Source: Oceanospirillaceae bacterium
GTDB lineage: Bacteria; Pseudomonadota; Gammaproteobacteria; Pseudomonadales; Balneatricaceae
Direction: 5' to 3'
Assembly (NCBI GenBank): GCA_003497765.1
Contig: DNNY01000077.1
Location: 1 to 5,047, forward strand
DNA length: 5,047 nt
This document shows, in pieces, positions 1-5,047 of the stretch. The notes below the pieces were generated by a model. It worked only from the letters and a program-made list of their open reading frames with translations. It did not search any database and had not been told where the DNA came from. Position 1 is the first letter of the stretch, and each line of letters opens with the position of its first letter. Made by a program: the position numbers and the translations under genes.

Positions 1-1236
<1,236 letters not shown>

Positions 1237-1266
1237 AGGATAGTTTAATCAACCCTAAACGGATAC

Positions 1267-1273
1267 AAGAGGT
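1267..1273 (+). promoter_or_regulatory. ribosome binding site of atpF
   Basis: AAGAGGT lies 6 bases before the ATG at 1280, inside the 43-base atpE-atpF gap. The rest of that gap (1237-1266) shows no convincing hairpin or terminator. Confidence 0.7.
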
Positions 1274-1279
1274 CTTGCC

Positions 1280-1750
1280 ATGAGCATCAACATGACAATT
1301 TTAGGGCAGATCATATCTTTTGTTATCTTTGTGCTGATTTGCATGAAGTATGTTTGGCCACCGCTAACTGCGGCTTTGGCTGAACGTCAAAAGAAGATTG
1401 CCGAAGGACTAGACGCTGCCGATAAAGCTGCGCGTGATCTGGAAGCAGCCCAGCAATCTGTGGAAGCAGAATTGCAGGAAAGTAAAGCGCGTGCCGCCGA
1501 GTTGATCGAGCAGGCAAACAAGCGTGCAAGTCAGATTATCGACGAAGCAAAAACTGCCGCTCAGTCTGAAAGCGACCGCATTAAGGCCGCCGCTCAAGCT
1601 GAAATCGAGCAGGAGGTAAATCGCGCTAAAGAAGCTTTGCGTGCCCAAGTAGCCACTTTGGCTGTTACCGGTGCGGAAAAAATTCTGGGTGCATCTGTCG
1701 ATATGAACAACCACCAAGAGCTTGTCGATAAATTGGCAGCTGAACTGTAA
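1280..1750 (+). CDS. atpF: F1Fo ATP synthase subunit b (peripheral stalk)
   Basis: Subunit b forms the homodimeric peripheral stalk that ties subunit a in the membrane to delta and alpha on F1, stopping the hexamer from turning with the rotor. The product has 156 residues, the same as E. coli b. A single N-terminal membrane helix (about residues 5-26, within [20 protein letters not shown]) leads into the conserved VWPPL turn and Arg36. Residues from about 35 to 125 are a long Ala/Glu/Lys/Gln-rich helix of coiled-coil type, including IEQANKR around Ala79, part of the b-dimer contact region. The C-terminal stretch [13 protein letters not shown] and the VDKLAAEL end match the delta-binding region. 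Only one b-type gene is present, with no b' partner, as expected in gammaproteobacteria. It ends 12 bases before atpH. Confidence 0.97.
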   Translation: MSINMTILGQIISFVIFVLICMKYVWPPLTAALAERQKKIAEGLDAADKAARDLEAAQQSVEAELQESKARAAELIEQANKRASQIIDEAKTAAQSESDRIKAAAQAEIEQEVNRAKEALRAQVATLAVTGAEKILGASVDMNNHQELVDKLAAEL

Positions 1751-1762
1751 GAGAGGTTAACA

Positions 1763-2305
1763 ATGGCTGAATCCATTACTATTGCCCGCCCTTACACCAA
1801 GGCTGCTTTTGAAACAGCTCTGGCTCAGGGTGACCTGAGTAGCTGGTCTGAGTTTTTGAATCTGGCTGCTGCGGCGGTAGTCGATGCTGACATGAAAGTC
1901 GCATTGGAAAACCCCGCTTTGGCTAACACCAAAAAAGCACAGCTAGTGATCGACGTTTGTAACGCCAGTCAAGCCGTTTCCGAGCAGGCACAAAATTTTG
2001 TAAGCCTGCTTGCCGAGAATAAGCGTCTGTCTTTGCTACCAGAAGTGGCCAATTTATTTGCCATACTGAAAGCAAATCAGGAAAAGTCAGTAGAAGTATC
2101 TATTACTAGCGCTTTTGAATTAGGCAATGAGCAACAAGACAAACTGGCTCAGGCATTAACTGCCAAGCTGTCACGAGAAGTGACTGTCAACGTCAACACC
2201 GATGCGTCTTTGATCGGTGGAGTAATCATCCACGCGGGTGATTTAGTGGTCGATGGTTCAGTACGTGGCAAGCTAGGTAAACTGGCAGAAGCCTTAAACG
2301 CCTGA
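1763..2305 (+). CDS. atpH: F1Fo ATP synthase subunit delta (F1-stalk connector)
   Basis: Delta sits on top of F1, binds the N-termini of the alpha subunits and joins them to the C-termini of the b dimer. The product has 180 residues (E. coli 177). The N-terminal helical domain (about 1-105) begins with the conserved IARPYTKAAFE stretch, and the LLAENKRLSLLPEV motif is near residues 82-95. The C-terminal part has the family signature around residues 150-174 (LIGGVIIHAGDLVVDGSVRG). There is a single cysteine, Cys66, whereas E. coli delta has two. A Shine-Dalgarno (GAGAGGT, 1751-1757) lies 5 bases before the ATG and directly follows the atpF stop, so translation coupled to atpF is likely. The gap to atpA is 17 bases. 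Confidence 0.96.
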   Translation: MAESITIARPYTKAAFETALAQGDLSSWSEFLNLAAAAVVDADMKVALENPALANTKKAQLVIDVCNASQAVSEQAQNFVSLLAENKRLSLLPEVANLFAILKANQEKSVEVSITSAFELGNEQQDKLAQALTAKLSREVTVNVNTDASLIGGVIIHAGDLVVDGSVRGKLGKLAEALNA

Positions 2306-2308
2306 GTG

Positions 2309-2314
2309 TGAGGA
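2309..2314 (+). promoter_or_regulatory. ribosome binding site of atpA
   Basis: TGAGGA lies 8 bases before the ATG at 2323 and begins just after the atpH stop. It supports the start giving [17 protein letters not shown], which matches the family N-terminus. Confidence 0.7.
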
Positions 2315-2322
2315 AATAAAGC

Positions 2323-3867
2323 ATGCAGCAACTAAATCCTTCAGAAATAAGCGAAATCATTAAGTCGCGTATTGAGCAACTTGATGTTTCGTCTGAAGCC
2401 CAAAATGAGGGCACAATTGTCAGTGTTTCCGATGGTATCGTATTGATCCACGGTCTAGCTGACGCGATGTACGGGGAAATGATTGAATTCCCTGGCAATA
2501 TTTATGGTATGGCGATGAACTTAGAACGCGACTCAGTAGGTGCAGTAGTTCTAGGTGATTACGAAGGCTTGGTCGAAGGCCAAACAGCTCGTTGTACTGG
2601 CCGTATCTTAGAAGTACCTGTCGGTCCTGAACTGCTAGGTCGTGTAGTAGATGGATTGGGTAATGCTGTTGATGGCAAAGGCCCAATCGAAACTGCACTG
2701 ACTGACGCCGTAGAAAAGGTGGCCCCAGGTGTAATCGAGCGTCAATCGGTTGATCAGCCAGTACAAACGGGTCTGAAAGCAATCGACGCCATGGTACCAG
2801 TTGGTCGTGGTCAGCGTGAATTGATCATCGGTGACCGTCAAACAGGGAAGTCTGCCATCGCCATTGACGCCATCATCAACCAAAAAGGCACCGGTGTTAA
2901 GTGTGTCTACGTTGCTGTTGGTCAGAAGCAATCTACCGTAGCTAACGTGGTACGTAAGTTGGAAGAACATGGCGCTATGGCTCACACCATTGTCGTTAAC
3001 GCTGGCGCTGCTGACTCAGCGGCTATGCAGTTCTTAGCACCTTATGCTGGTTGTGCCATGGGTGAATATTTCCGTGATCGTGGTGAAGATGCCCTGATCA
3101 TTTATGATGACTTGACCAAGCAAGCTTGGGCTTATCGTCAGATTTCCCTGTTGTTACGTCGTCCACCGGGTCGCGAAGCCTATCCTGGTGACGTATTCTA
3201 TTTGCACTCCCGTTTGTTGGAGCGTGCTTCGCGCGTTAATGCTAAGTACGTTGAAGACTTCACTAATGGCGAAGTGAAAGGTAAAACCGGTTCCCTAACA
3301 GCCTTGCCTGTGATCGAAACCCAAGGTGGTGACGTATCGGCTTTCGTACCGACCAACGTTATCTCCATTACCGACGGCCAGATCTTCTTGGAAACAGACT
3401 TGTTTAACGCCGGTATCCGTCCTGCGATAAATGCTGGTTTGTCCGTATCCCGTGTTGGTGGTGCAGCGCAAACCAAAGTCATCAAGAAGCTTGGTGGTGG
3501 TGTTCGACTAGCCTTGGCTCAGTACCGTGAACTGGCGGCTTTCTCTCAGTTTGCCTCTGACTTGGATGATGCGACTCGTGCCCAGTTGGAACACGGTCAA
3601 CGCGTAACAGAATTGATGAAGCAAAACCAATACTCCCCAATGAGTGTAGCGGAAATGGCAGTGAGTTTGTTTGCTGCTAACGAAGGCTTCTTAAATGATG
3701 TTGAACTGAATAAAGTGGGTGATTTTGAAGCAGCTTTGCTAGCTTATATGAATAGCGAGCATGCTGACGTTATGGGTCAGGTAAATGAATCTGGCGACTA
3801 CAATGACGATATCGCAGCCACCTTTAAAGCAGGCGTTGAGAAATTTAAGGCAACACAAACCTGGTAA
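2323..3867 (+). CDS. atpA: F1Fo ATP synthase subunit alpha
   Basis: Alpha alternates with beta in the F1 hexamer. It binds nucleotide at non-catalytic sites and completes the catalytic sites on beta. The product has 514 residues, against 513 in E. coli, with high similarity along its length. Domains are the N-terminal beta-barrel (about 25-95), the nucleotide-binding domain (about 96-380) and the C-terminal helical domain (about 385-514). The P-loop is GDRQTGKS at 170-177, with Lys176; the usual last residue is Thr, and here it is Ser177. The Walker B strand is ALIIYDD (257-263). The alpha/beta signature [10 protein letters not shown] is at 367-376, followed by the arginine finger Arg377 (E. 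coli Arg376) in SRVGGAAQ. The N-terminus (about 1-22) is the delta-binding helix. A 55-base gap with a stem-loop follows. Confidence 0.99.
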   Translation: MQQLNPSEISEIIKSRIEQLDVSSEAQNEGTIVSVSDGIVLIHGLADAMYGEMIEFPGNIYGMAMNLERDSVGAVVLGDYEGLVEGQTARCTGRILEVPVGPELLGRVVDGLGNAVDGKGPIETALTDAVEKVAPGVIERQSVDQPVQTGLKAIDAMVPVGRGQRELIIGDRQTGKSAIAIDAIINQKGTGVKCVYVAVGQKQSTVANVVRKLEEHGAMAHTIVVNAGAADSAAMQFLAPYAGCAMGEYFRDRGEDALIIYDDLTKQAWAYRQISLLLRRPPGREAYPGDVFYLHSRLLERASRVNAKYVEDFTNGEVKGKTGSLTALPVIETQGGDVSAFVPTNVISITDGQIFLETDLFNAGIRPAINAGLSVSRVGGAAQTKVIKKLGGGVRLALAQYRELAAFSQFASDLDDATRAQLEHGQRVTELMKQNQYSPMSVAEMAVSLFAANEGFLNDVELNKVGDFEAALLAYMNSEHADVMGQVNESGDYNDDIAATFKAGVEKFKATQTW

Positions 3868-3874
3868 TGACCCT

Positions 3875-3894
3875 GGCACCTGCCATTAGGTGCC
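3875..3894 (+). other. stem-loop between atpA and atpG
   Basis: GGCACCT (3875-3881) pairs perfectly with AGGTGCC (3888-3894) around a 6-base loop (GCCATT), giving a 7-bp, mostly G-C stem starting 7 bases after the atpA stop. No T-run follows (the next bases are TAAGTCGG), so it is unlikely to be a rho-independent terminator. It ends 18 bases before the atpG Shine-Dalgarno. It could set mRNA stability or processing, or tune how many ribosomes go on from atpA to atpG, since alpha is needed in three copies and gamma in one (inference). Confidence 0.6.
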
Positions 3895-3912
3895 TAAGTC
3901 GGATACCAAAAT

Positions 3913-3918
3913 AGGTAA
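3913..3918 (+). promoter_or_regulatory. ribosome binding site of atpG (decides the start)
   Basis: AGGTAA ends 4 bases before the ATG at 3923 (AGGT core 6 bases before it). The in-frame GTG at 3890 lies inside the 3' arm of the stem-loop and has no usable Shine-Dalgarno, so it is not the likely start. Confidence 0.65.
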
Positions 3919-3922
3919 GAAT

Positions 3923-4786
3923 ATGGCAGTCGGAAAAGAAATTAAGACCCAGATTGCAAGTATTCAGAGTACGCAAAAGATTACCAGTGCCATGGAAATG
4001 GTGGCCGCTAGTAAGATGCGTAAAGCTCAGGACAGAATGCAAGAGAGCCGTCCCTACGCTGATAAGATGCGTCAGGTGATCGCCCACTTAGCTCGGTCCA
4101 ACCCTGAATACAAGCACCTGTATCTGCAGCAACGAGAGTTGAAGCGTGTGGGTTATATCGTGGTTTCTTCCGACCGTGGTTTGTGTGGTGGCTTGAATAT
4201 CAACGTGTTCAAGCAAACTGTACAAGCTATGTCTGAACAGAATGACAATGGTAGAGAGATTGATATCTGTGCTATTGGTTCTAAGTCAGCATCCTTCTTC
4301 AATAACTACGGCGGCAACGTTGTAGCGAGCAAAACCCAATTGGGTGATAAGGCTGAAGCCGCCGAGTTAATCGGCTCGGTTAAAGTTATGCTCGATAATT
4401 ATGATGAAGGCCGGTTGGACGCCCTGTACGTGGTATATAACAATTTTGTTAATACCATGACACAGACCCCCACCGTGGAACAGCTTTTGCCACTGCAGGC
4501 AGACCCAAATGATGACGGTATGAGTCACCATTGGGATTACCTCTACGAGCCAGATGCCCGTGAGTTGCTCACTGGCCTTTTAACTCGTTATGTTGAGTCC
4601 CTGGTATATCAAGCCGTAGTAGAAAACAACGCCTGTGAACAAGCGGCACGTATGTTGGCTATGAAAAACGCCACAGACAATGCTGGTGAGCTGATTGACA
4701 GCTTACAAATGGTTTACAACAAGGCCCGTCAAGCAGCGATTACACAGGAAATTTCTGAAATCGTTAGTGGCGCGGCAGCCGTATAA
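3923..4786 (+). CDS. atpG: F1Fo ATP synthase subunit gamma (central rotor shaft)
   Basis: Gamma is the asymmetric shaft that turns with the c-ring inside the alpha/beta hexamer and drives the conformational changes at the catalytic sites. From ATG 3923 the product is 287 residues, exactly the E. coli length, beginning [20 protein letters not shown]. The frame stays open to a GTG at 3890 that would add 11 residues ([11 protein letters not shown]) with no family counterpart. The N-terminal coiled-coil helix (about 1-55) includes the conserved [17 protein letters not shown]. The Rossmann-like middle domain has [11 protein letters not shown] at 82-92. The C-terminal helix (about 212-287) holds the family signature [14 protein letters not shown] at 273-286. 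No inserted regulatory segment of the chloroplast type is seen near the middle domain. atpD follows after 25 bases. Confidence 0.97.
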   Translation: MAVGKEIKTQIASIQSTQKITSAMEMVAASKMRKAQDRMQESRPYADKMRQVIAHLARSNPEYKHLYLQQRELKRVGYIVVSSDRGLCGGLNINVFKQTVQAMSEQNDNGREIDICAIGSKSASFFNNYGGNVVASKTQLGDKAEAAELIGSVKVMLDNYDEGRLDALYVVYNNFVNTMTQTPTVEQLLPLQADPNDDGMSHHWDYLYEPDARELLTGLLTRYVESLVYQAVVENNACEQAARMLAMKNATDNAGELIDSLQMVYNKARQAAITQEISEIVSGAAAV

Positions 4787-4796
4787 CCGGTACAGG

Positions 4797-4804
4797 TAAG
4801 AGGA
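4797..4804 (+). promoter_or_regulatory. ribosome binding site of atpD
   Basis: TAAGAGGA lies 7 bases before the ATG at 4812, in the 25-base gap after atpG. It is one of the better Shine-Dalgarno matches in the window, in keeping with the need for three beta subunits per complex. Confidence 0.7.
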
Positions 4805-4811
4805 TAGAATT

Positions 4812-5047
4812 ATGAGTAGCGGAAAAATCGTACAGATTATCGGCGCAGTAATCGACGTGGAATTCCCACGAGACAACGTGCCAAAGGTATACGACGCTCT
4901 GACCGTTGACAGCAAAGGTATTACTTTGGAAGTTCAACAGCAGTTAGGTGACGGCGTGGTACGCACAATCGCCATGGGCCAGACCGAAGGTCTAAGCCGT
5001 GGTCTAGATGTATCCAACACTGGCGCAGCCATTTCCGTACCGGTTGG
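4812..5047 (+). CDS. atpD: F1Fo ATP synthase subunit beta (catalytic; 5' end only)
   Basis: Beta carries the three catalytic ATP-making sites of F1. Only the first 78 codons plus two bases are present, and the frame is open to the window's right edge. The visible part is the N-terminal beta-barrel domain. It starts [20 protein letters not shown], with the conserved VPKVYDAL near residues 23-30, [18 protein letters not shown] at about 39-56 and EGLSRGLDV at 59-67. It ends at VPV(G), where the family continues into the nucleotide-binding domain. Compared with the E. coli N-terminus as recalled, the region around residues 33-38 is shorter by about two residues. The P-loop, catalytic Glu and DELSEED region lie outside the window. 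atpC (epsilon) would be expected next. Confidence 0.97.
   Translation, partial: MSSGKIVQIIGAVIDVEFPRDNVPKVYDALTVDSKGITLEVQQQLGDGVVRTIAMGQTEGLSRGLDVSNTGAAISVPV

Noticed and set aside
1266..1277. Inverted repeat CAAGA-GG-TCTTG covering the atpF Shine-Dalgarno
   Set aside because: The loop would be only 2 bases; opening it to 4 leaves a 4-bp stem too weak to claim control of atpF.
1323..1776. Overlapping minus-strand frames opposite atpF
   Set aside because: Their cysteine- and serine-rich translations are what reverse reading of an Ala/Glu/Lys coiled-coil gene gives; no independent support.
2149..3485. Minus-strand frames opposite the atpH end and atpA
   Set aside because: All are antisense to a highly conserved gene, with no recognisable domain or start signal.
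3875..3900. Rho-independent terminator after atpA
   Set aside because: The stem is convincing, but no T-run follows, and termination here would cut off atpG and atpD, which are needed in the same complex.
3845..4087. Minus-strand frame across the atpA-atpG gap, and another at 4703-4915 across atpG-atpD
   Set aside because: Each runs through intergenic ribosome binding sites and conserved coding sequence of the plus strand; no sign of a real protein.

Overview
The window is a stretch of a canonical bacterial F1Fo ATP synthase (atp/unc) operon, all on the + strand, in the order atpI (3' end) - atpB - atpE - atpF - atpH - atpA - atpG - atpD (5' end). Gene order, protein lengths (a 273, c 76, b 156, delta 180, alpha 514, gamma 287 residues) and sequence all point to a gammaproteobacterium. 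The predicted proteins align almost without gaps to the E. coli subunits as I remember them. Base composition looks moderate (mid-40s percent G+C by eye). A marine or Cellvibrionales/Alteromonadales-type gammaproteobacterium is possible, but the sequence alone does not fix the genus.

Layout: 1-123 is the last 40 codons of atpI. 135-956, 1006-1236 and 1280-1750 encode the membrane sector Fo (a, c, b). 1763-2305, 2323-3867 and 3923-4786 encode the stator-linking delta subunit, the non-catalytic alpha subunit and the rotor-shaft gamma subunit. 4812-5047 is the first 78 codons of beta and runs off the right edge. Genes are separated by only 11 to 55 bases, each with a Shine-Dalgarno-like sequence. 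No rho-independent terminator is visible, so the set reads as one polycistronic transcript. Its promoter (presumably upstream of atpI) and atpC (presumably downstream of atpD) lie outside the window.

The genes work together as one rotary machine. Protons pass through the a/c interface (Arg213 of a, Asp58 of c) and turn the c-ring with gamma. The b and delta subunits hold the alpha/beta hexamer still, and ATP is made at beta sites completed by the alpha arginine finger. All key residues I looked for are present, so the complex looks fully functional and proton-driven.

This is an ordinary housekeeping region. I see no mobile element, CRISPR array, RNA gene, foreign insertion or undescribed system. 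The points worth a second look are small: a 7-bp stem-loop between atpA and atpG, an A+T-rich atpE leader containing a 13-nt tandem repeat, a Ser in place of the usual Thr in the alpha P-loop, and two genes (atpB, atpG) whose longest reading frames overstate the protein at the N-terminus.
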